Source: Roseomonas sp. (GTDB taxonomy: Bacteria; Pseudomonadota; Alphaproteobacteria; Acetobacterales; Acetobacteraceae). Taken from it: 5,447 nt of DNA. The notes below the pieces were generated by a model. That model made no database searches and had not been told where the DNA came from. It saw only the letters and a program-made list of their open reading frames with translations. The DNA is taken from contig JADCFR010000505.1 in assembly GCA_020249415.1 (NCBI GenBank), forward strand, positions 1 to 5,447, given 5' to 3'. Made by a program: the position numbers and the translations under genes. Shown here one piece after another: positions 1-5,447 of the stretch (its first letter is position 1; every line of letters starts with the position of its first letter).

Positions 1-1877
1 AGCAGGCCGATCTTATAGCCGCGCCGCTTGATGTAGGCATTCATCTGGACAGACCACAGCACCGCTTCCTTGCGGCTGGCAGTCACCACCATGGCCTTGG
101 CCTTCCCAGCCAGCAGATGCGCCACATTCTGGCGGAAATGCTCCACCACAATTTCCACCCGCGCGGCGATGTTGTGCGGGTGCAGCCGCACCCAGCCCAT
201 GATGCCCTTCTTCGCCTCACTCGCATCTACTTCCTTTTCGCTCAACTCCGCGCCGCCATGCGTCAGCCGGAAAGCGAGCTTGTAGGAAGTGTAATTCTGC
301 AAGACATCCAGGATGAACTTCTCCTCAATCGCCTGACGCATGGAATAGGTATGGAAGGCCACCGGCAGATTGCCCGGCCCCGGCGGCAGAGACGGATCAG
401 GCCGCCGCCCGAAAAGTTCCAGCGTTTTCGCCTTGGGCGTTGCGGTGAAGGCAATGAAGCTGATGCCAGCATCCTGCCCCGCGCGCCCGGCCATTTGCGC
501 CGCCAGCAGGTCTTCAATGCTGGCTTCCCCGCCATCGGCTAGGTCCTGCTGTTCTTCCGCCGTCAGCGTCATTTTCAGCTTGGCCGCGGCCTGGCCCGAT
601 TGGGATGAATGCGCTTCATCCGCAATCACCGCAAAGCGCTTGCCCTTGGTGGCGACCAGCCTGCGCACTTCCTCCAACGCAAAGGGGAAGGTCTGGATGG
701 TGCAGACCACAATCTTCTTCCCATCTGCAAGGGCCGAGGCCAATTGCGCGCTTTTCGCCGCGCCATCGCCGGTGATGATTTCCACCACGCCCTGGGTACG
801 TTCAAAGCCTTGGATGGCTTCGCGCAATTGCTTGTCCAGCACGGTGCGATCAGAAACCACCAGCACGGTATCAAACAGCTTTTGGTGCGCGGCATTGTGC
901 AAATCCGCCAGGAAATGCGCCGCCCAGGCGATGGAATTGGTTTTGCCGGACCCCGCCGAATGTTCGATCAGGTATTTGCCGCCCGGCCCTTCCGCCAGCA
1001 CCGCCGCCAGCAGCCGGCGCGTTGCATCCAATTGATGGTAGCGCGGGAAAATCCAGCCTTGCAGGCGCTTCTTGTCATCACGCACCGGCACCAGATAGCG
1101 GCCCAGAATTTCCAGCCAGCTATCACGCTGCCAGATTTCTTCCCAAAGATAGGCGGTGGGGGCGCCATTCGGGTTGTCCGGATTGCCCGCGCCGAAGTCT
1201 CGGCCCCGATTGAAGGGCAAGAATTTGCTTTCCGGCCCGGCCAGCAGCGTGCACATCTGCACTTCGCTATTGCTGGCGGCAAAATGCACCAGCGCGCCAC
1301 CGGGGAAGGCCAGCAGTGGTTCCGGCAGGTTCTTGCCCGGCGCACGCGGCAGCCGGTCATACCGGTATTGGTCCACCGCATCCTGGACAGATTGCGTATA
1401 GTCGCTTTTCAGTTCCGCGGTGGCGACAGGAATGCCATTCAGGAACAGCACCAAATCCAGGCTGTTTTCGCTATGCAGGGAATAGCGCACCTGCCGCACC
1501 ACGCGCAGGCGGTTGGCAGCGTAGCGCGCCTGCAAGGCTTCATTCATGGCGAGTGCCGGGCGGAATTGGCAGAGGCTGAGGCGCTGCTTCAGCCCCACCA
1601 CATCCAGCCCATGGCGCAGCACATCCAAAGTGCCTTGCTTGTCCAAAGCGGCGCGCAGGCGCTGCGCCAGGGTGGTGCCGGCAGCGGCGCCATGGGCCTT
1701 TTGCAGCGCGGCCCAGGCTTGTGGCTGAGTGGCTTCCACCCAGGCCAATAGGTCTTCCGGGAAAAGGGCTGAGGCACGGTCGTAGCGCGCGGCGGCATTG
1801 GCTTCATAGAGCCAGCCTTGCGCGGCGAGATGGGCGCAGATGCCATCTTCCAGGGCGATTTCCTTATGGATGCTCAC
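1..1877 (-). CDS. hsdR: Type I restriction enzyme subunit HsdR (R subunit), 5' part, cut by window edge
   Basis: This is the motor and nuclease subunit of a type I restriction enzyme. With HsdM and HsdS it uses ATP to translocate dsDNA and cut it far from unmethylated target sites. The first 625 codons are present without a frameshift; family members are usually near 1000 residues, so roughly the last third lies outside the window. The N-terminal nuclease domain shows a PD-(D/E)xK-type core: Asp141 in SLDLVLFLNG, then Glu155 and Lys157 in ATAELKSDY. The SF2 helicase part follows: FPRYHQLDA (about 278-285), Walker A SAGSGKT (307-313), DEAH (420-423), FTATPK motif III (477-482) and a VVTASR motif (597-602) opening the second RecA-like lobe. 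The GTG start at 1877 overlaps the hsdS stop (GTGA) and has a strong AGGAGG 4 nt upstream. The family is certain from the motif order. Confidence 0.96.
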   Translation of the reverse strand, partial: MSIHKEIALEDGICAHLAAQGWLYEANAAARYDRASALFPEDLLAWVEATQPQAWAALQKAHGAAAGTTLAQRLRAALDKQGTLDVLRHGLDVVGLKQRLSLCQFRPALAMNEALQARYAANRLRVVRQVRYSLHSENSLDLVLFLNGIPVATAELKSDYTQSVQDAVDQYRYDRLPRAPGKNLPEPLLAFPGGALVHFAASNSEVQMCTLLAGPESKFLPFNRGRDFGAGNPDNPNGAPTAYLWEEIWQRDSWLEILGRYLVPVRDDKKRLQGWIFPRYHQLDATRRLLAAVLAEGPGGKYLIEHSAGSGKTNSIAWAAHFLADLHNAAHQKLFDTVLVVSDRTVLDKQLREAIQGFERTQGVVEIITGDGAAKSAQLASALADGKKIVVCTIQTFPFALEEVRRLVATKGKRFAVIADEAHSSQSGQAAAKLKMTLTAEEQQDLADGGEASIEDLLAAQMAGRAGQDAGISFIAFTATPKAKTLELFGRRPDPSLPPGPGNLPVAFHTYSMRQAIEEKFILDVLQNYTSYKLAFRLTHGGAELSEKEVDASEAKKGIMGWVRLHPHNIAARVEIVVEHFRQNVAHLLAGKAKAMVVTASRKEAVLWSVQMNAYIKRRGYKIGL

Positions 1878-3244
1878 GCGGCCTCCTGCTTGGTGGGGGC
1901 AAGGGAGCGCACATCAATCTTGCCGGTGACAGCGGCGGAGATGAGCGCGGCGCGGCGTTCGCGCAATAGGGTGATGGCTTGGGTGGCATCTGTAATCAAC
2001 GCGTCGATTTTCGAACTTTCGTAATCAACATAGAGTGATATTTCCTCGCGTTCCGCATCACTTACCGGTATAGCGATGGGCAAGCCACCCATGATTACTT
2101 CATTGATATTCGCCATGGTTGACCCAACGGAAGATAATTCCAACCACTCGCGGGTATAGCGACATTCGAAAACACGAAATAAGAATTGCGATAAGCTAAG
2201 GCTGCCTGCTGGCCGAAGCCGCAGAGAACCTGTGCCGCAAATCCATGCGGCTTCTGCTTCCCCAACCACGGCAGCCCGCCCAAGCTCACCACGGCGCGCC
2301 GTAATTATATCTCCCGCTGCAAGTGTCCAAATTGATAGCCTTTCGGCAGTTTCAGTGGAAACCGTCACATCACTCGCCGGTACACATCGACCATTGATGA
2401 TATGAGACGGATTTATTACTGGCACACCATCAGTGACATAGTCCTGGCTCCCAAGAGCAGTACCGAATGGGCCTGTTGATATTCCAGTGCAAAACTGGCT
2501 CAGACGCCCCACCTCCCAATGCGCTGGCACTTGGCCGAGCCATTCGATGCCGCTGTCTTTCATTGGGGCGTTGGGGTTGAGGCCCTTGGTGACGGCTTGG
2601 GAAATAACGGCCTGCCGCTTTTCCTTCAGCAGCGCAATCAACCGCTCCTGCTCCGCCACCAACGCATCAATCTTACCCGTCTCTTGGTCAAGAAAAGCGG
2701 TGAGTGCCATCTGCTCTGCCAAAGAAGGCACAGCTACTGGAAGGTTTGCGACATCGTCGAGGCTGAGTTGAATCTTCGTTCCGCCATAGCACTGGGCGTC
2801 CAGGTAGGCCTTTCCAGCAGCAGAAAGTGTCGCGTAACCAACCCATCTCGGAAGTAGCATGTCGCCACGCAGCCGCGCGAGTGCGACATGCTGGCTGACA
2901 TAGGCGCATTCGAGGTTGGCGGGCACGACCGCCACGGAGCCCATAAAAGCGGTGATCGAGAATAAAACATCGCCTGGCTCGACGCGCGTTCGCTCGCCCT
3001 CTGCCCCAGCAGGCACCGCAACCCGCTGGATATCCGCAAGGTCCAAGTCCAGACCATCGCGAGTCAGGTTCCCGATCCGGAGAAATAGCGCGCCCTCATC
3101 TGCGTAGTGATCAGCCCAGCCACGCGAACCACTGGTGAGGAAATGCAGATCCCGCCTAAGCGCGATCACGTCCCAACCGACCGGCACCGAGCCAATCCAG
3201 GGACTGCCGGTCTCCCGATACGCAGGATAAGCCGGGAAGGTCAT
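1874..3244 (-). CDS. hsdS: Type I restriction-modification specificity subunit HsdS
   Basis: HsdS is the DNA-recognition subunit shared by the methyltransferase (HsdM2-HsdS) and the restriction complex. The 456-residue product has the classic two-fold Methylase_S layout: opening segment SPWIGSVPVGWDV (14-26), first target-recognition domain (TRD, about 27-172), central conserved helix with KIDALVAEQE (191-200), repeat of the opening segment GIEWLGQVPAHWEV (232-245), second TRD (about 246-395), and C-terminal helix KIDALITDA (412-420). Both TRDs carry a GD-V/I motif (GDVLFS at 91, GDIITA at 311). The target is therefore probably bipartite, but its bases cannot be read from sequence. I chose ATG 3244 because the family begins just before such a segment and it overlaps the small-ORF stop by 4 nt. 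The frame stays open to an ATG at 3325, which would add 27 unrelated residues. The TRD2 region is AT-rich. The stop overlaps hsdR. Confidence 0.95.
   Translation of the reverse strand: MTFPAYPAYRETGSPWIGSVPVGWDVIALRRDLHFLTSGSRGWADHYADEGALFLRIGNLTRDGLDLDLADIQRVAVPAGAEGERTRVEPGDVLFSITAFMGSVAVVPANLECAYVSQHVALARLRGDMLLPRWVGYATLSAAGKAYLDAQCYGGTKIQLSLDDVANLPVAVPSLAEQMALTAFLDQETGKIDALVAEQERLIALLKEKRQAVISQAVTKGLNPNAPMKDSGIEWLGQVPAHWEVGRLSQFCTGISTGPFGTALGSQDYVTDGVPVINPSHIINGRCVPASDVTVSTETAERLSIWTLAAGDIITARRGELGRAAVVGEAEAAWICGTGSLRLRPAGSLSLSQFLFRVFECRYTREWLELSSVGSTMANINEVIMGGLPIAIPVSDAEREEISLYVDYESSKIDALITDATQAITLLRERRAALISAAVTGKIDVRSLAPTKQEAA
1882..1887 (-). promoter_or_regulatory. Ribosome binding site of hsdR
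   Basis: AGGAGG on the minus strand lies 4 nt before the GTG at 1877, within the last codons of hsdS. It fixes the unusual GTG start and suggests that hsdR is both translationally coupled to hsdS and able to recruit ribosomes itself. Confidence 0.7.
1919..2011 (-). repeat. HsdS C-terminal conserved helix, protein-level copy of 2582-2674
   Basis: Residues 412-442 of HsdS begin KIDALITDATQ and contain LLRERRAALISAAVTGK. They match residues 191-221 (KIDALVAEQE, LLKEKRQAVISQAVTKG) closely. In this family the two helices pair as an antiparallel coil that acts as a ruler between the two TRDs and contacts HsdM. The likeness is clear at protein level; the DNA has diverged. Confidence 0.85.
2582..2674 (-). 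repeat. HsdS central conserved helix, protein-level copy of 1919-2011
   Basis: Residues 191-221 of HsdS form the first spacer helix and are the partner of the C-terminal helix. Just downstream, residues 232-245 (GIEWLGQVPAHWEV, DNA near 2510-2551) repeat the N-terminal SPWIGSVPVGWDV segment (near 3167-3205). The gene is thus built from two half-subunits, each a TRD plus a helix. Confidence 0.85.
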
Positions 3245-3318
3245 GCCACGCCCACCCCACGCACCGAAGTCTTGCGCTTTTTCGGCAGCGTCTTCGCGGC
3301 TTGCATGGAATTCGTCAT
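3241..3318 (-). CDS. Possible 25-residue basic small protein or leader peptide ahead of hsdS
   Basis: This short ORF was not recognised as any known family. It starts MTNSMQAAKTL, contains the basic run PKKRK (residues 12-16) and ends RGVGVA, with four Lys, two Arg and no acidic residue. Three things favour translation. AGGG lies 7 nt upstream of the ATG, a good spacing. The stop overlaps the hsdS ATG at 3244 as ATGA, the same kind of junction seen elsewhere in this operon. Third codon positions are mostly G or C, unlike the overlapping 5' extension of the hsdS frame. It could be a coupling leader that sets HsdS synthesis, a tiny accessory protein, or chance. The frame is open upstream inside darG, but there it is only a shadow of darG. 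Confidence 0.45.
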   Translation of the reverse strand: MTNSMQAAKTLPKKRKTSVRGVGVA

Positions 3319-3325
3319 GCCGCAT

Positions 3326-3329
3326 CCCT
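3326..3329 (-). promoter_or_regulatory. Candidate Shine-Dalgarno of the small ORF before hsdS
   Basis: AGGG within GGCAGGGATG lies 7 nt before the ATG at 3318. It directly abuts the ATG at 3325, which is too close for that codon. The site therefore argues for initiation of the small ORF at 3318 and against the long form of HsdS starting at 3325. Confidence 0.4.
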
Positions 3330-3365
3330 GCCGGTTCGAACCATTAAGCGAAACTTGATAGTTGC

Positions 3366-3397
3366 CCAGGGGGGACCACTCACCCCGCCCCGCCTGG
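3366..3397 (-). other. GC-rich imperfect hairpin across the darG stop; not a convincing terminator
   Basis: On the minus strand CCAGGCGGG (3397-3389) can pair with CCCCCCTGG (3374-3366): five pairs, one C-C mismatch and three more pairs around a loop of about 14 nt holding the darG stop. It is followed by GCAACTATCAAG rather than a run of T, so it lacks the intrinsic-terminator tail. It could slow polymerase, shape mRNA decay between the toxin-antitoxin part and hsdS, or be a by-product of GC richness. Confidence 0.25.
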
Positions 3398-4429
3398 CAG
3401 CCACCCTTGCGCCACCAGCGTATGATGCGCCAGCCCAATCTGCCGTGGCGAAAAGCGCCGCTTACGCTCCCCCCAGGCATAGACGCCGGCAACCAAGGCA
3501 TCGTGCTCGGCTGATCCGCCCTCGCGCGCCACCCAATGCACGGTGGAAAGCAGTTCAAGGCCGAAGGGTGTCTCGAAGCCGCTGACCAGCGCTGCCACAC
3601 GTTCAAACCGGGCGCGGGTTTCATCGGCGTTCGCCAGTACCGCGCGCGCATCCGCAACGGCGCCGGGCACAAGGGTGAGTTCCTTGTCGGGCGCATCACC
3701 GCCATCACGATAGCCGGCCACCATATGGCCTTCGACGCGGGCCAGAACATGGCCGAGATTTTCGGCATAAGGGCCGTAGGGCGCCTTCACGTATTGAAGG
3801 CGCAAGGGCTCACCAGCCTCCTGCATGAAATACATCAGCTTGTGCACTTCAAGCAGGCTGACAAAGGGGTCCATCAGCCCGCCAAGGTAGCGATCCATCA
3901 GGCCAACCAGGGCAGCGCGGCCAGGTGTCATGCTGGGGATTTCACGGGGGACCATGCCGCGGCCATCCGCCGGCGGGGCAGCAGGTTCAAAGAGTATCAC
4001 TTCAAGCCCTTCAATCGGTGCCAGGGCAGCGATGATGCGTGGCTTCACCTCACGCCACTCCAGCCCGCCAAGGCCCGCGCCAAGCGGCGGCAGGGCGATG
4101 GAACGAATGCCGCGCGCGCGGATTTCCCCAACCAGGGCAGCCAAGCCGGTTTCGATATCCTCAATACGGCTCTTGCCGCGCCAGTGGCGCTTGGTGGGGA
4201 AGTTGATGATCCAGCGGGGGCCAGTAAGCTCGCCAAGTTCATGGATGAACATGCGGCCAGGCTGAACCTCCCCGCGTTCACAGGCAGCTTGATAGGCGGC
4301 ATAATTGCTGGGGAAGGCATTGCGGAATTGCAGCGCAACGCCGCGCCCCATGACGCCGACGCAATTGACGGTATTGACCAGGGCCTCTGCTGGCTCGGCG
4401 AGGAGGTCTCCTGTCTTGCTGGTGATCAT
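3380..4429 (-). CDS. darG: DarG-type antitoxin: macrodomain DNA ADP-ribosyl-glycohydrolase with DarT-binding C-terminal domain
   Basis: DarG is the antitoxin of DarT. Its macrodomain hydrolyses ADP-ribose off DNA bases, and its C-terminal domain binds and blocks the toxin. In this 349-residue protein the macrodomain spans about 1-149: TGDLL (6-10), VNTVNCVGVMGRGVALQF (18-35), INFPTKRHWR (75-84) and PPLGAGLGGL (114-123). Lys80 in PTKRHW sits at the position of the catalytic Lys80 reported for Thermus aquaticus DarG, so the enzyme looks active. A Pro-rich linker (about 150-169) leads to the C-terminal domain (170-349) with EVHKLMYFMQEAG (194-206), APYGPYAENL (216-225), and GFETPFGLELL and TVHWVAREG further on. 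The ATG at 4429 has GGGAGG 5 nt upstream and lies 16 nt after the darT stop. Length and architecture are typical of full-length DarG. Confidence is high from both halves and the neighbour. Confidence 0.95.
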   Translation of the reverse strand: MITSKTGDLLAEPAEALVNTVNCVGVMGRGVALQFRNAFPSNYAAYQAACERGEVQPGRMFIHELGELTGPRWIINFPTKRHWRGKSRIEDIETGLAALVGEIRARGIRSIALPPLGAGLGGLEWREVKPRIIAALAPIEGLEVILFEPAAPPADGRGMVPREIPSMTPGRAALVGLMDRYLGGLMDPFVSLLEVHKLMYFMQEAGEPLRLQYVKAPYGPYAENLGHVLARVEGHMVAGYRDGGDAPDKELTLVPGAVADARAVLANADETRARFERVAALVSGFETPFGLELLSTVHWVAREGGSAEHDALVAGVYAWGERKRRFSPRQIGLAHHTLVAQGWLPGGAG

Positions 4430-4434
4430 CGCTG

Positions 4435-4440
4435 CCTCCC
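4435..4440 (-). promoter_or_regulatory. Strong ribosome binding site of darG
   Basis: GGGAGG lies 5 nt before the ATG at 4429 and fills much of the 16-nt darT-darG gap. It is much stronger than anything in front of the darT GTG, which fits a design in which antitoxin is made in excess of toxin from a shared mRNA. Confidence 0.7.
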
Positions 4441-4445
4441 TTCCT

Positions 4446-5108
4446 TCAATAATACCAGTCCGTGCGGATATGCACAGGCGGGCGGTGGGGCGCCGATTGA
4501 AGCAGGCTGGCGACCCTTCGTTGCATGGCCAAGTTCAACACACCAATGGCGCTGACCAGACGCCAGGGGAAGCGTTCATGGACAAGAAATTCGGCCTGCT
4601 TGCCTTCCTGGACGTCGGGTGAAACGCCCCGGCCGCTCCATTGCCGGGCCGCCACATGGTCCCACCTTATCTCATGCAGATGGGCAAGGTTCGCCCGAAA
4701 TTCCTGATAGGCCGCCGCAGCATTGCCGAGCGAGAATGCCCAGCGGTGGCCGGCTTTGTCAGCCTGGGCAACAACTGTGTTGAAATCGCACTCCAGCGTG
4801 ATGATTGGTTCCTGTCCACCACGGTAATCCAGGTTTTCATGGTTGGCCTTGTATAGCAGGAAGAGCATGACCGATCTAGAACAAAAATAGAACGGCACAT
4901 AGTCGCTTACCGTCGTGTCAGGGTGGCAGGGGACTGGCCGGGCCATCCGGTCGTTCTTCACCTTCTGTATGCCAATGGTGGTTCCGGCCAAATCTCGCCG
5001 GCGAACTTCAGTGTCACTGTAGAGATGACCTGCGGCGAGAATAGAAGGCAGGCGATCCACATGCAGGATGTGATAGATTTTCGGGCTCTGTGGTGGTGGC
5101 GTGGTCAC
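4446..5108 (-). CDS. darT: DarT-type toxin: DNA ADP-ribosyltransferase (DUF4433)
   Basis: DarT uses NAD+ to attach ADP-ribose to bases in short motifs of single-stranded DNA (thymidine in the best-known members), which blocks replication; several DarTG pairs defend against phages. The 220-residue product matches the family along its length: YHILHVDRLPSIL (12-24) for NAD+ binding, IGIQKVKNDR (45-54) with Arg54 the likely equivalent of T. aquaticus Arg51, DYVPFYFCSRSVMLF (69-83), GGQEPIITLE (97-106), KQAEFLV (170-176) with Glu173 the expected catalytic residue, FPWRLV, and the typical RTDWYY end. I see no signal peptide or membrane segment, so it acts in the cytoplasm. The start is GTG 5108, overlapping the hsdM stop (GTGA) with only a poor GGGG 8 nt upstream; translation probably depends on coupling to hsdM. 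Part of the gene (about 4800-4920) is AT-richer than its flanks. Confidence 0.95.
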   Translation of the reverse strand: MTTPPPQSPKIYHILHVDRLPSILAAGHLYSDTEVRRRDLAGTTIGIQKVKNDRMARPVPCHPDTTVSDYVPFYFCSRSVMLFLLYKANHENLDYRGGQEPIITLECDFNTVVAQADKAGHRWAFSLGNAAAAYQEFRANLAHLHEIRWDHVAARQWSGRGVSPDVQEGKQAEFLVHERFPWRLVSAIGVLNLAMQRRVASLLQSAPHRPPVHIRTDWYY

Positions 5109-5447
5109 GCCGCCAGCCCCGCAATCATGCCAAGGATGCGGTCTGTCACCTGCTTCAAATCGGCGTCTATTTCCGCCAGCGGGCGCGGCGGTTCAAACAC
5201 ATAGAAATGCCGGTTGAAGGGGATTTCGTAGCCGATCTTGGTCTTTTCCTCATCTATCCAGGCGTCCGGGGCATGGGGCAGCACTTCGCGGGCCAGATAG
5301 GCAGAGACATCTTCGCCAAGGGGGACATTTTCAGTATCGCGCATAGCCGGGTCCGGCTGCGGTTTGCCCTTGGTTTTACCCTTCTGGCCCAGCACCAGAT
5401 TGCCCGCTTCATCGCGGAGCGGGCGTTCAACCGTGATGCTGCGATAG
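5105..5447 (-). CDS. hsdM: Type I restriction-modification methyltransferase HsdM, C-terminal 113 residues, cut by window edge
   Basis: HsdM is the N6-adenine methyltransferase subunit that, with HsdS, protects host DNA. Only the C-terminal end is in the window, read from 5446 to the TGA at 5107-5105. The catalytic motifs (FxGxG-type SAM site, NPPF) lie upstream and cannot be checked. The tail is diagnostic for the family: RDTENVPLGEDV, YLAREVLPHAPDAWIDEEK, TKIGYEIPFNRHFYVFEPPR, then a closing helix LAEIDADLKQVTDRILGM. An internal GTG or ATG in this stretch should not be taken as a separate gene start. The stop overlaps the darT GTG by 4 nt, so darT occupies the place normally taken by hsdS. 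The promoter of the operon must lie upstream, outside the window. Confidence 0.93.
   Translation of the reverse strand, partial: YRSITVERPLRDEAGNLVLGQKGKTKGKPQPDPAMRDTENVPLGEDVSAYLAREVLPHAPDAWIDEEKTKIGYEIPFNRHFYVFEPPRPLAEIDADLKQVTDRILGMIAGLAA

Noticed and set aside
609..1751. 380-codon open frame on the plus strand
   Set aside because: It lies antisense to hsdR, whose minus-strand frame shows the nuclease and helicase motifs in order. The predicted plus product (rich in His, Gln, Arg, Ala) has no family signature and is a shadow of GC-rich codons.
3245..3325. 27-residue N-terminal extension of HsdS from the ATG at 3325
   Set aside because: The AGGG abuts that ATG with no spacer, codon use in the stretch has poorer G/C bias, and HsdS proteins normally begin close to the PWIG...GW segment. 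It is not fully excluded.
3333..3342. Perfect palindrome GGTTCGAACC, resembling a tRNA T-arm core or possible attachment site
   Set aside because: There is no acceptor stem, anticodon arm or second copy in the window, and a 10-base palindrome alone is weak. It could at most be a protein-binding site.
3343..3365. Possible internal sigma70-type promoter in the AT-richer part of the darG-hsdS gap
   Set aside because: No -10/-35 pair with acceptable match and spacing is visible on the minus strand.
3366..3397. Intrinsic terminator after darG
   Set aside because: The stem has a mismatch and there is no T-run after it; hsdS and hsdR downstream would need transcription through it.
3241..3768. 175-codon minus-strand frame read as one protein
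   Set aside because: Its upstream two thirds run out of frame through the conserved C-terminal domain of darG. Only the final 25 codons, with their own start and Shine-Dalgarno, are worth keeping.
3536..4555. 339-codon open frame on the plus strand
   Set aside because: It is antisense to darG and the end of darT, both with clear conserved motifs. It has no recognisable domain and spans a gene junction.
1..5447. CRISPR arrays, tRNA/rRNA genes, insertion sequences or transposase fragments
   Set aside because: No regularly spaced repeats, RNA-gene signatures, terminal inverted repeats or transposase motifs were seen on either strand.

Overview
The window is one operon read entirely on the minus strand, so its gene order runs from high to low coordinates. 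It is a type I restriction-modification (R-M) operon with a DarT/DarG toxin-antitoxin pair inserted inside it. The order is hsdM (3' end only, 5447-5105), darT (5108-4446), darG (4429-3380), a possible 25-codon small ORF (3318-3241), hsdS (3244-1874) and hsdR (5' 625 codons, 1877-1, cut by the window edge).

The DNA is GC-rich with strong G/C preference at third codon positions, and the proteins look proteobacterial. An alphaproteobacterium is my best guess, but no phylogenetic marker is present, so this is weak. The long open frames on the plus strand are antisense shadows of the GC-rich genes.

The genes are packed tightly. hsdM and darT overlap by 4 nt (GTGA), as do hsdS and hsdR (GTGA) and the small ORF and hsdS (ATGA). 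darT and darG are 16 nt apart. The widest gap is 61 nt, between darG and the small ORF; it holds no convincing promoter or terminator, only a GC-rich imperfect hairpin across the darG stop. The whole set is probably one transcript with translational coupling.

HsdM and HsdS would form the sequence-specific adenine methyltransferase, and HsdR would add the translocase/nuclease that cuts unmethylated DNA. DarT is expected to ADP-ribosylate bases in single-stranded DNA, and DarG to remove that mark with its macrodomain and bind DarT with its C-terminal domain. The key residues are intact (DarT Glu173; DarG Lys80; HsdR ELK, Walker A and DEAH), so nothing visible suggests decay. The arrangement recalls EcoprrI, where the PrrC anticodon nuclease sits inside an hsd operon and acts when restriction is blocked; a similar back-up role here is a hypothesis. 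The second target-recognition domain of HsdS and part of the following helix are clearly AT-richer than their flanks, suggesting past exchange of specificity.
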